Both the position numbers and the translations under genes were made by a program. The notes beneath the pieces were generated by a model that was not told the DNA's origin, did not search any database, and saw only the letters and a list, made by a program, of their open reading frames with translations. 64,000 nt of DNA. Source: Chloroflexota bacterium (GTDB taxonomy: Bacteria > Chloroflexota > Anaerolineae > Promineifilales > Promineifilaceae). The stretch is taken from contig JACTMP010000003.1 of assembly GCA_014584575.1 (NCBI GenBank), positions 62,001 through 126,000 on the forward strand, read 5' to 3'. Positions 30,625-40,000 of this stretch are shown here, piece after piece (within the stretch, counting starts at the first letter, position 1; each line of letters opens with the position of its first letter).

Positions 30625-32706
30625 ATGACCACCCACTTAAGCCAACAAGCAGTGAAAGAGCGGCTACCGCATACGTGGCGGCTGTTTTTTGCCCGTCACG
30701 GCCGTTTCACCCCCGTTCAGCAGCAAGCCATCCCCCCCATCCTGAACGGCCGTGACACCCTCATCATCGCCGCCACCGCCGCCGGCAAAACCGAAGCCGT
30801 CCTCGCCCCTTTGTTAGAACGCTACTGGCCCAATCTCCCAATCTCCCAATCTCTCAATCTCCAATCTCCCAATCTTCACATCCTCTACCTTTGCCCCACC
30901 CGCGCCCTGGTGCGTGACCTGTACGAACGGTTGCAGCCGATTCTGGCGGACACGGCCGTGGCCATTGGCATGAAAACCGGCGACGTGTCCTTGCCTTCAC
31001 AACCACCTGCCCTGCTCATCACCACGCTCGAATCTACCGACTCCCTGCTCACCCGCACCCCCAAAATCTTTACCAGCCTGCAAGCCATCGTTCTGGACGA
31101 GATTCACCTGTTCGACAACACCCCCCGCGGCGACCACATCCGCTGTTTGCTGCCGCGCCTGGAGCGCATTCGCGCTTATGAACAGCCGGCTATACCGCCC
31201 ATGCAGCGCATAGCCCTGTCCGCCACCGAGCCGGACCCGGCAGGCGTGGCGGCCCGTTATTTGCATGATGGCGTGATTGTGCAGATTCCCGGTGGGCGGC
31301 CCATTGAAGCGGAGATACGGCCGTTATACTCTCTGGCCGAACTGGTAGAAGCGTTAAGCCAACGAGCCGCCTTCAAATCGCTCATCTTCTGCAACTCTCG
31401 CGCCGAGGTGGAGCAAACGGCCGTCACCCTGCGCCAACAACTGCCCCATCATGCCGACGTTTTTGTGCATTACAGTAATCTGGATGCCGCCGTGCGCCAG
31501 GATGTAGAGGAGCGATTTGCGGCGGCGGCAACGGCCGTGTGCGTCTGCACCTCCACCCTGGAACTGGGCATAGACATTGGCAGCATTGATGATGTGGTGC
31601 TGCTGGGCGCACCGCCTGACCTCAACTCCTTCATGCAGCGCGTGGGGCGCGGCGGCCGTCGCGCCGCCCATACCCAGGTCTTGTGTATGCCCCGCTCCCC
31701 CGGCGAATGGGCACGGTTTGAGGCGCTATTGCGGCTGACGCAGGAGATTGGGAGATCAGGAGATTGGGAGACTGTTCAATCTCCTAATCTCTCAATCTCC
31801 CAATCTCCTTCCTATTCATTCCGCCCCTCCGTCCTCATCCAACAAACCTTCAGCCTGATCAAACAAAGCCCTACAGGTAGCCTGCGCCTGGCTGACCTGC
31901 GCCGCATTGCCCCGCCAGAGGTGTCGGACGAGGCTTTGCGCAAAATTTTGGGGCAGTTGACCTTTGCCCACTATCTGCAATCGGGACGTTTGGGCGAATG
32001 GAAGCCGGACGAGAAATTACAAGAGTTGCTCGACCGGCACGAGATTTACAGCAACATTGGCGCGGAGGTGGAGGCGATCACGGCCGTAGACGCCCACACC
32101 GGCCGCACCATCGCCCACACCGACCGCAGCTACCCGCCGGGTACGGTGGTGCTGTTTGGCGGCCAGCCCATGCGCGTGGCCTGGGTGGAAAAGTACCGCT
32201 TCGGCCTGCTGCCCGCGCCGGGGGGCACAGTGGATGATCTGCTGCGTTTTGCCACCAGCTATGCTGCCATCCCTTACCCGATTACCCAGGCGGTGGCCCG
32301 TTCGCTGGCCGTGCCGCCGGGGCAGATGGTCTGGCTGCCGGAGGAACCGGGTGGTTTCCTGTTTCATTTTTGGGGCACGGTGTGGGGGGAATTGTTGACG
32401 GCCGTACTCATCGCCCAGGGCATCTCCGCCGAATCCATCAACGAATACTGCCTTTACGTCCGCCAGCCGCTTGATCGCCTGCCCCCTCTGGCTGAAAAGT
32501 TGCTACAAAAAGCAGCCCGCGACCAGGCCATCACCTTTGCCAACCGGCTGGAGATGGGGCGTTTTCACCGCCTGCTGCCCGCCGACGTGGCCACCGCCGC
32601 CACCATCGAGCAGCTCATTTTGCCCCAATTCCAGGTACACTATGGCGCGGCGCGCATCACGTCCATGCCAGCCATCAATAGCCAGTTGGAATTACTGATA
32701 CAATAA
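30625..32706 (+). CDS. Lhr/BrxHI-like superfamily II helicase
   Basis: A 693-residue DEAD/DEAH helicase. Motif Q region FTPVQQQAIPPIL, motif I AATAAGKTEA, motif II VLDEIH, motif III ALSATE, motif VI QRVGRGGRRA. The second half matches the C-terminal part of Lhr-like helicases. With the BrxD-like ATPases this recalls the BrxD/BrxHI pair of type 2 BREX and allied loci. Two short stretches, residues about 69-84 and 373-397, are encoded by AATCTCCC/GGGAGATT repeat arrays and read as SQSLNLQSPNLH-like peptides. Both lie where family loops are expected. The gene has seven or more octamers and is therefore long resident. Confidence 0.88.
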   Translation: MTTHLSQQAVKERLPHTWRLFFARHGRFTPVQQQAIPPILNGRDTLIIAATAAGKTEAVLAPLLERYWPNLPISQSLNLQSPNLHILYLCPTRALVRDLYERLQPILADTAVAIGMKTGDVSLPSQPPALLITTLESTDSLLTRTPKIFTSLQAIVLDEIHLFDNTPRGDHIRCLLPRLERIRAYEQPAIPPMQRIALSATEPDPAGVAARYLHDGVIVQIPGGRPIEAEIRPLYSLAELVEALSQRAAFKSLIFCNSRAEVEQTAVTLRQQLPHHADVFVHYSNLDAAVRQDVEERFAAAATAVCVCTSTLELGIDIGSIDDVVLLGAPPDLNSFMQRVGRGGRRAAHTQVLCMPRSPGEWARFEALLRLTQEIGRSGDWETVQSPNLSISQSPSYSFRPSVLIQQTFSLIKQSPTGSLRLADLRRIAPPEVSDEALRKILGQLTFAHYLQSGRLGEWKPDEKLQELLDRHEIYSNIGAEVEAITAVDAHTGRTIAHTDRSYPPGTVVLFGGQPMRVAWVEKYRFGLLPAPGGTVDDLLRFATSYAAIPYPITQAVARSLAVPPGQMVWLPEEPGGFLFHFWGTVWGELLTAVLIAQGISAESINEYCLYVRQPLDRLPPLAEKLLQKAARDQAITFANRLEMGRFHRLLPADVATAATIEQLILPQFQVHYGAARITSMPAINSQLELLIQ
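30829..30877. repeat. In-frame 7-8-base repeat array inside the helicase gene
   Basis: Six near-copies of CCAATCTC at 7- or 8-base spacing lie within the helicase coding sequence, between motif I and motif Ia, without breaking the frame. Confidence 0.85.
31742..31813. repeat. Second in-frame repeat fold-back in the helicase gene
   Basis: GGAGATTG units are followed by AATCTCC units, making a fold-back of about 70 bases inside the coding region, after motif VI. It encodes a Ser/Gln/Asn-rich linker (VQSPNLSISQSPS). Confidence 0.85.
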
Positions 32707-32753
32707 ACGCGCCTTGCCGCCACCCACGCTCACTTTCCCACTCCCCCCCATCC

Positions 32754-35700
32754 CTACGGCAGCAAAATCTCCACGTAATCGGCCGTGCCGGTTTGCAGCC
32801 GTTGGCCGGTTTGCGGATCGTAAAGGCCCACGCGCAGGGTTAGCGGGCCGGATGGCAATTCCGCAGGCAGGGTCAGGGTGTGCTCGTCGGTGATATATTC
32901 ACCGGGTAGCCAGCCGGTGGTGGGGCGCGTCCAGTTGGCCGGTTCACCGTCAGATTGGGCGATGATCTGCCCGTTTTGGTCTACCAGATGGACAAAGACG
33001 CGGTTGCTGGTGGGGAAAACAGCGTCAGCGCGCCAGTAAAGAGAGATTGGAGATTGGAGATTGGAGATTGAATAACCGATGAGTGTGGCGCGGGGGGCGG
33101 CGTCGGGGGGGTGGAAGGGGGCGTTCACGGCCGTGTCCAGCACCGGCGGCGTCATTACCCGTTCAGGAGCGTGGATGGTCAGTTCCCCCAGGGCCGTATC
33201 ATTTTCGATGCGCCATTGGTAACGGCCGTCGCCCAAATCTACCGGCAGGCGCAGCAGGTGTTGGCTGCGGAGGCGGCTGTGGTTGGGCAGCGTCAGGGCG
33301 GGTACGGCCGTCGGCGTGAAGGGCAATTGCTGTGTATATACCAGGTTCCCGCTCTCGTCGTGCAGGCTCAGGTGGAAGCCGTCGGCGGGGGCGGCGCCCC
33401 GTTCCCAAAAGAGCGTCAGCAAAAACGGGTCGCCGGGCGCAGCCTCATCCCGATCCTGGTTGTAGCCGAGCAGCGTCCAGCCCACGCTGGGGATGGCGGC
33501 GGTGAGCGGGAATTGGGGGGTGAAGGCCGGTTTGTCGCCGGTGGGTGTGACCGTGATCTGGCCGAGTACGGCCGTTGGCCCCACCACCTGCCCCGTTTCG
33601 TCTACCAACGTCACCGGCTGCAAGCTGTCCCGGTCAAACAGCGTCAGTACCAGGTTATATTGACCTGGCGGCGTGCCCGGCAAAACCTGCACCTCGCGGC
33701 TGTCCCAGGCCCACTGCCCCGGCTGCCAGAAAAGGGTGGGCGGCGCATCTTCGTATAGGCGGGGGCGGAACGTCTCTTTTTCGCTCCAGGATAAACCGTC
33801 CGGCCCGTTTAACCTGAGGTTGGTCTGGTAGCGGGCGCGGGGGTACTCTACGGCCGTCCAGGCCATGTCCACGTCAAACGTCCCGCCGCTTTCTACCGTG
33901 TTGGTCGATAAATTGAAACCATCCAGCCGTAGTTCGCCGCCTTGTAACACGGCCGTGACCGCGACCGGCGGCGGTGCAGGGCGGCGCAGCGGGTTGTGGC
34001 TGCGGCTGATGAACAGGGTGAGCGCCAGGGTGAGGAAGGCGGCGGTAATCAGTAATCGGTAAACGGTAATCGGTAAGCAGGCGGGTGGGTATGGTAATGA
34101 CCGATTACCGAATACCGATAACCGATTACCAAAAATTACCAGCAAGAGAGTTGACATAAACGCCAGAAAGCTGAGCGCCATGAGGGTGATGCGTAAAGGG
34201 GTGTTGCCCCATTTCACCTCAATCATATGGCTGCCAGCGGGCACGGGGAAAGTGATCAGACCATCGGGACGGCTGGGGGTAATGGGTACGGCCGTGCCAT
34301 CCACCCACGCCTGCCAGCCAGGAAAGGCAAAGGAGAGGTAGGTGGCGGTGAACGGCCGTGTGCTGGTCAGTTGCAAGCTGACGCCGCGTGGCTGCGACGC
34401 CATTTCCCCGATCTGCGCCCCATCGGGCAGCGACGTTATGTCAAACCGCTGCGGCGGCTGCCCGGCCTGATATGCCGCTTCCAGCGGCGAACCGGCGGGG
34501 CGTTGCAAGACTGAGCGGGGAAAATAGCTGCCTTCGGGGTCTACCCCTACCAGCCCGGTTTCATGCTCGTATTGATGCACGGTGAGAATGGTGGGGAATG
34601 GCTCTTCGCGGCACTCGTTGGGGTAGAGGTTGGGGATGGCCTCCAGGATGAGCAGGCAGAGGACGAGGAGGAGGAGGTAATCGGTAATCGGTAATCGGTA
34701 ATCGGTGGACGGTTTTGGGGCTTCGGATTTCGGGCTTCGGATTTCGGGCTTCGGGATACAGATGAAGGGGGCGCCGGCGAGCAGGGCGAGGGGCAGAGCG
34801 GCGCGGCCGATGAAGCGCCAGGGGAATTGGGTGAAATCAATCAGGGGCAGGTTTTCCCAGAGGAAATGGGAGGTGGCGAGGGACATGAAGAGGTAGACGG
34901 CCGTGAGCAAAACCGCCAGCAGGATATGGGCGCGCTGTTCTTTTAGAGATTGGAGATTGGAGATTGGAGATTCGCCCAATCTCCGATCTCCAATCTCCAA
35001 TCTCCTTAACCAAAACCAACTCAACGCCCCCCATATCGCCAGCGCCGTTGTCACCCACCCCAGGCGAAAGAGGAGCGGCGGATTGAGCAGGGTGGGGTCT
35101 TCGGGGCTGACGGGGGCAAAAATCTCGGCCAGGGTGGCAAAGTTGTAGCGAAAATCGTTGTTGCGGGTGCTGGTGGATTGCTGCAAGGTGACGGCATCCA
35201 TCTCTAACACAGCGCCGACGGCATAAAAACTGGTCATGCCCAGCCCCAGGCCAAAGAGCAGCACCAGCCGCAACACGGCCGTGCGCCACCCCATTTTGTG
35301 CAGCACCGCCAACGCCAGCAGATAAACCAGCAAGGTGGGTGTGAAGATGAGCAGGGAGATGTTGTGGCTGAGGGAGAGGAAGGCCAGAGAGAAGACGGCC
35401 GTGACAAACCACCACCGCCCGCCTGCCAGCAGCCAGCGACGCCCAGCCCACAGCAGCAGCGGCAGCAGCGGCAGCGCCAGCGATTCCGGCGCATTGCCGC
35501 GCACCAGCGCATCCACCAGCACATAGGGCGCGCTCATATACGCCACGGCGCTGACCAGCCCGGCGCGCGCCCCAAAAATGTCCCGCGCCCAGAGGAACAT
35601 GAACCAGCCGCCGGCCAGAATGCAGAGGGCATAAAACAGGTTTTCGGCGGCGGGCATCGGCAAACCGAGCAGGTGGGGCAGCAGCACCACATACAGCGGC

Positions 35701-35945
35701 GCCGGTTCGCGGTAGACAAAAAAGGGGTAGCCGTAGCCAAAAGCCAGGTCGGGCAGCCAGCGGGTGAAGTACAACCCTTGCTCCCAGGTGTAGCGCATGG
35801 CGGCGACGCGGTGGTAATGCAGATGACCGTCGTGGGTGCAGGCGACGGCCGTCCACTTCAGCAGCGGCGTGAGCAGTGGCAGCCCCCACAGGGTGACGGT
35901 GAGCAGTTGCCAGAACGTGGCCGGTAGTTTGCGCCAGGCAGACAT
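32754..35945 (-). CDS. Large multi-pass membrane protein (PTPS-related type)
   Basis: A 1063-residue protein. Residues 1-470 hold about ten to twelve hydrophobic helices and match the '6-pyruvoyl-tetrahydropterin synthase-related' membrane family (HDGHLHYHRVAAMRYTWEQG near the start, FGYGYPFFVYREPAPLYV). Residues 470-630 include a YfhO-like outer segment (FAFPGWQAWVDG) and another helix, and 640-1063 are beta-rich. It is probably a cell-envelope glycosyl- or polymer-handling protein. Four stretches (about residues 313-333, 397-423, 603-634 and 958-968) are encoded by heptad arrays and read as SPISNLQS- or DYRLPITDY-like peptides. The gene is closely preceded by another such array. Confidence 0.75.
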   Translation of the reverse strand: MSAWRKLPATFWQLLTVTLWGLPLLTPLLKWTAVACTHDGHLHYHRVAAMRYTWEQGLYFTRWLPDLAFGYGYPFFVYREPAPLYVVLLPHLLGLPMPAAENLFYALCILAGGWFMFLWARDIFGARAGLVSAVAYMSAPYVLVDALVRGNAPESLALPLLPLLLWAGRRWLLAGGRWWFVTAVFSLAFLSLSHNISLLIFTPTLLVYLLALAVLHKMGWRTAVLRLVLLFGLGLGMTSFYAVGAVLEMDAVTLQQSTSTRNNDFRYNFATLAEIFAPVSPEDPTLLNPPLLFRLGWVTTALAIWGALSWFWLRRLEIGDRRLGESPISNLQSLKEQRAHILLAVLLTAVYLFMSLATSHFLWENLPLIDFTQFPWRFIGRAALPLALLAGAPFICIPKPEIRSPKSEAPKPSTDYRLPITDYLLLLVLCLLILEAIPNLYPNECREEPFPTILTVHQYEHETGLVGVDPEGSYFPRSVLQRPAGSPLEAAYQAGQPPQRFDITSLPDGAQIGEMASQPRGVSLQLTSTRPFTATYLSFAFPGWQAWVDGTAVPITPSRPDGLITFPVPAGSHMIEVKWGNTPLRITLMALSFLAFMSTLLLVIFGNRLSVFGNRSLPYPPACLPITVYRLLITAAFLTLALTLFISRSHNPLRRPAPPPVAVTAVLQGGELRLDGFNLSTNTVESGGTFDVDMAWTAVEYPRARYQTNLRLNGPDGLSWSEKETFRPRLYEDAPPTLFWQPGQWAWDSREVQVLPGTPPGQYNLVLTLFDRDSLQPVTLVDETGQVVGPTAVLGQITVTPTGDKPAFTPQFPLTAAIPSVGWTLLGYNQDRDEAAPGDPFLLTLFWERGAAPADGFHLSLHDESGNLVYTQQLPFTPTAVPALTLPNHSRLRSQHLLRLPVDLGDGRYQWRIENDTALGELTIHAPERVMTPPVLDTAVNAPFHPPDAAPRATLIGYSISNLQSPISLYWRADAVFPTSNRVFVHLVDQNGQIIAQSDGEPANWTRPTTGWLPGEYITDEHTLTLPAELPSGPLTLRVGLYDPQTGQRLQTGTADYVEILLP
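33042..33070. repeat. In-frame GGAGATT array in the membrane-protein gene
   Basis: Four tandem copies of GGAGATT (seven-base period) encode SNLQSPIS on the minus strand, within the C-terminal beta region. Confidence 0.85.
34043..34136. repeat. In-frame GGTAATC fold-back in the membrane-protein gene
   Basis: GGTAATC-like units (34043-34075) and the reverse set CCGATTACC (34099-34130) lie within the coding region, next to a transmembrane helix. Confidence 0.8.
34677..34754. repeat. Two adjacent in-frame arrays, GGTAATC x4 and GGGCTTCGGATTTC x2.5
   Basis: Four exact GGTAATC copies are followed after eight bases by a 14-base repeat that is twice seven. They encode DYRLPITDY and PEIRSPKSE peptides inside a loop of the membrane protein. 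Confidence 0.85.
34946..35006. repeat. In-frame GGAGATT fold-back in the membrane-protein gene
   Basis: GGAGATT units and the return set CCAATCTCCAATCTCC pair with each other. The segment encodes SPISNLQSLKEQ in a cytoplasmic-looking loop. Confidence 0.85.
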
Positions 35946-35989
35946 GGGGGGTAAGTGTAACGTGGACGGCCGTGGGTATCAAAAGAGAT

Positions 35990-36050
35990 GAGAGATTGGA
36001 GATTAGAGATTAGAGATTGCTCCAATCTCCAACCTCCAATCTCCAATCCC
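35990..36050. repeat. Intergenic GGAGATT fold-back
   Basis: Units GAGATTG and GATTAGA are followed by CTCCAATCTCCAACC, in the 148-base divergent gap between the large membrane protein and PgeF. Confidence 0.85.
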
Positions 36051-36093
36051 CTCTCTCGCCCTTTCACCCAATCCGTGTTTTAATTTTGCCAAT

Positions 36094-36891
36094 ATGATGA
36101 AACAACAGCTACGCAATGAGATCATTTATTTTCAGTTTGAATCTTTAGTGGGATACGGCCGTGTCCAACACGCCATCTTCTCGCGGCAGGGCGGCGTCAG
36201 TCCGGCGCCGTTCCATTCGCTGAACCTGAGTGTTTCGGTGAAGGATGATCCGGCGCATGTGTTTGCCAACCGTCGCCGGGCGTATGGGCTGTTTGGGCGG
36301 GATAATGACACGGCCGTTCACGCCCACCTGGTACACGGCAATACCGTCACCCGCGTCAGCAGCGCCAACAATGGCGACTATACCGCGCACTCGGACGGGC
36401 TGATCAGCAATGAACCGGGCTGTGCCCTGACCATGAATTTTGCCGACTGCACCCCCATCTTGCTCTACGACCCGGTCAACCACGCCATTGGCCTGGGGCA
36501 CGCTGGCTGGAAAGGGGTGGTGGTAGATTTGCCGGGGGCGATGGTGCGGGCTATGCAGCAAGAGTTTGGCACGAATCCGGCCGATGTGCGGGCGGGCATT
36601 GGCCCGTGTATTGGCTGGGCGCAGTATGAGGTGGACGAGCCGCTGGTGAGTGAGGTGAAAGCGGCGTTTGCCAGTTGGGAGCAATTGTTACGGCAGCCAG
36701 AGGGGAAGGGCAACGGCCGTTACCATTTCGACCTGCCCGCCGCCAACCAGATACGGCTGCAAGGGGCGGGCGTGGGCCACATTGAGTTATCCGGTTTGTG
36801 TACGGCCGAACGCACCGATCTCTTCTTCTCCCACCGCGCCGAAAAAGGGAAAACCGGGCGTTTTGGAGCCATTTTTGTCCTGTTGCCATAA
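36094..36891 (+). CDS. pgeF: Peptidoglycan editing factor / purine nucleoside phosphorylase-like
   Basis: A 265-residue protein of the YfiH/PgeF (DUF152, 'laccase domain') family. Family members remove wrongly placed L-Ser from peptidoglycan precursors and have purine-nucleoside phosphorylase/adenosine deaminase activity. The zinc-site motifs are all present: VHGNTV, ADCTPILLYD, GHAGWKG and GIGPCIG. Size is normal and the domain is complete. ATGATG gives two possible starts three bases apart. It is flanked upstream by a heptad fold-back and is not obviously in an operon; the signalling operon starts about 190 bases downstream. Confidence 0.92.
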   Translation: MMKQQLRNEIIYFQFESLVGYGRVQHAIFSRQGGVSPAPFHSLNLSVSVKDDPAHVFANRRRAYGLFGRDNDTAVHAHLVHGNTVTRVSSANNGDYTAHSDGLISNEPGCALTMNFADCTPILLYDPVNHAIGLGHAGWKGVVVDLPGAMVRAMQQEFGTNPADVRAGIGPCIGWAQYEVDEPLVSEVKAAFASWEQLLRQPEGKGNGRYHFDLPAANQIRLQGAGVGHIELSGLCTAERTDLFFSHRAEKGKTGRFGAIFVLLP

Positions 36892-37020
36892 TAAATCCCG
36901 GCTCATTGCCAGAAAATTGCCAGATTATTACCCGTTCATGCCGGTGGGAATATGGTATAAACATCACCATCAGCCGCCAGTTCGGGGTTGGACAAACAGG
37001 GGGGGATACCCCACATATGC

Positions 37021-37054
37021 TGGCTGTGGCCTGGCTAGAAACCGGCCATAGCCA
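37021..37054 (+). other. Leader hairpin before the multi-GAF gene
   Basis: TGGCTGTGGCC and GGCCATAGCCA pair around a 12-base loop, 14 bases before the AGGAG of the multi-GAF gene. A TGGTATAAA extended -10 sequence lies at about 36953-36961. It may be an attenuator or a PgeF terminator. Confidence 0.45.
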
Positions 37055-37080
37055 GTGTTGAGTACAGCAGGAGACGGTTG

Positions 37081-40000
37081 ATGCGCAAAACCGACCGGTT
37101 ACACGGTGAGCCACATATTGATATTCCCTATGATCAGTTGTTGGTGATTGCACAGGATGGCCCTACCAACAACACCCTCAAAGGAGAAATCGTAGAGACG
37201 CAGCAGCGTCTCAATTTGCTGTTGGCGGCCAGCAATTTGCTGGCCGAAGCCGAGAATTTGACGCGCGGCCTGCAAGAGCTGGCGCACATGATGGTGCGGC
37301 ATATGGGGGCCACCTTCTGCCGCATTTTCCTGTTAGACCCAGACAGCCGCTATTTAACGGCCGTCGCCGTTTCCCCCCTGCCAGACAACAACACCGCCGC
37401 TTTCACCTGGCAACCGAACCTGGGCCAGGCCACGGCCGTTGCCGATTGGCCGCGTCTGGATGAACTGCTGTATGAACATGCCTACAGTATCATCAAAATC
37501 AACGGCCGGGCCGGGCGGGGCATCTTGCAGCGCTGGTCGCGGCAGATGGCGCTGGACAGCGACATCCAATCCATGCTTGTGGCCCCCCTGCGTTCGGGCC
37601 GCCGCACAGTGGGGCTGCTGGAACTGGGGGAAATGCGCCCCTGGGAAAGCGCCCCCTTTGACGACAAGCGGATTGAACTGACCCTGACGATTGCCCGGCA
37701 AACGGCCGTGCTCGTGGAACGGTTACAGGCCCACGAAGAAAGCCAGCGGCGCAGCCATTTGCTGGCTACCCTGGACGAAACCTCGCGCCGAATCCTGGCC
37801 CATCAGGATACAGAACGGCTGCGCCAGGATGTCATCCGGCTGGCGGCCGAACTGGTTGGCTGCACCACCAGCGCCCTTTTTTACGTGACCGGCGACACAC
37901 TAACCCTGGCCGATGGGTATGGTCTGCCCGCCACCTGGCTTGGCCGGCGGGCCAGCCTATCCGCAGGGCTGTTGGGGCAGGCCGCCCGCACCGGCATTAC
38001 ACTGAACACCAATGACTACCCCCACTGGCCGGAACAAGATACCCTCTTTGCCGGGATGGGGCTGCAAACCGTCGTAGCCATTCCTCTAAAACAAGAAGAG
38101 CGGGTCACGGCCGTGCTTTTCATTGCCGACGCCGAACAAAGCCACCGTCTCTTTGCCAACGACATAGACATCCTGGAACGTTTTGCCCTGCAGGCCGCCA
38201 TTGGTCTGGAAAAAGCGCACCTGCTCCACGAATCCGAGCGAGCCTGGCAGCGGCTGCACCAGTTTTACCAGGCCAGTAACACCCTCGTCTCCTCCCATGA
38301 CCCCCGCCAGGTATGGCAAGACATTGTGACCCAGGCCAAAGAAGTGGCCGCCGCTGCCGGGGTACGTCTCTTTCTCATTGACCGGCACACCGGCCAGGTA
38401 ACCGACCTGCTCATTTCCGAAGACGACCACGTAAACGTCAAGAGCGTCATTCGCCCGAATGGCCTTTCCATGACGGTGGCCCGCACCGGGCAGCCCCAAA
38501 TTATTGAGAATTATGCCCTGGCGCTGGAGCGGGCCAATCCCAGCTTCTTTGAGCGGGGTATCCAGGCGGCGGTTGGGCTGCCCGTTTCCATTGAAGGCGA
38601 CTGTTTAGGGGTCATGTGGGTTTATTATGACGCCCCTCGCACATTCAGTGACACCGAAATTGAGGCGCTGCAACTGTTTGTGAACCAGGCAGCCATTGCC
38701 TATGAAAATGCCCGGAAAATTGGTGAATTGGAGCATATGCGCCAGGCGGCGGAGATGCTGGCCCACGCCGACGGACTGCCGGCCGTACTCAACCAGATCG
38801 TGGTGAGCGCCTGCCACGTGTTACAGGCTGATTCGGCCGTGATCTGGTCTTACGATGAATCCCGGCTCCAGTTTATGCCAGAGGATTCTGTCGTTTATGG
38901 CATCCCGGACGAGATTTGGTGGCGTTCGCGCAAGCTGGGGCCGCGCCCCGGCGGCACCACCGATACCGTATTGCAAATGGGCTGGTTGGGTGTGCAAAAT
39001 GTGGATGACCTGGAAACATACTCCTTTATGGGGGATTCCACCCTGCTGCTGCTGCGCGGTGCTGGCGTGCGCAGCTTTCAGGGCATGGGGCTGACTGTGG
39101 GCGATGAAAAACTGGGTACGTTATATGTGAACTACAATCGCCCCAAAACGTTTACCTTGCAGGAACAGGAAATTGCGCAGACATTTGCCAACCATGCGGC
39201 GCTGGCGCTGCGCAATGCCCGTCTGCTGGCGCAACTGGAACAGGCCAGGGAAACCACCACCCTGATCGCCAATGCTACCACGCTGGCTGATCTGCCGGAA
39301 ACGCTGGCTGCGGTAACGACTGGCATTTACCACGCCTGGCGCTGTGATGTGGTTACGCTTCATGTCTACGACCAGGAACGAGGGCTTATCATTCCGCCGC
39401 CTACGGTCTGTGGTGTGTTGCACAGCCAGGTGGAGCCGGATATGCGCCCCAGCCGGCTGGCGCGCACGTTGTTGGAGCAGGCGCCCAAACTGACGGTGGT
39501 GGAAGATACACAGGCGCATCCCTTGTTTGCGGCCAGTCGCTTTCAGCAAGAGGAGAAGGTGGTCTCTTGCGTGGCGGTGCGGTTGCAGATAAGCGGCCAG
39601 ATTGTGGGCATTTTGTTTATCAACTATCGCCAACCGCACCATTTTACGGAAAGTGAATTACGGCACATTGAGCTTTCGGCCAACCAGGCGGCCATTGCCA
39701 TTCACAATGCCCATTTGTATGGGCGCAAACAGCAGCACACGACGGCGCTGGAGGCGCTGCACCGGGCCGGGCAGGCGGTGACGGCGTCGTTGAATCAGCA
39801 GCAAATTTTGGACCATATTGCCGAGCAGTCATGGCGGCTGGTGAGCTCAACCGGGCGGCACATTAGTTATTGTAGTATCTGGCTGGTGGAGGAAGGGGTC
39901 AGGGCCAGGGTGGTTTCGGCCTATCCGCGGGCGGAATTGCAGAAGACACGGCAGGCAGTGGGGCTGTATGTGGATTGGGGGGCAGGGGCACACGGCCGTA

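Noticed and set aside
24186..32706. A complete BREX system
   Set aside because: BrxD-like ATPases and a BrxHI-like helicase are present, but no PglZ phosphatase, PglX-type methylase, PglW kinase or BrxC/PglY-size ATPase lies within the window. The beta-class methylase here pairs with a restriction enzyme.
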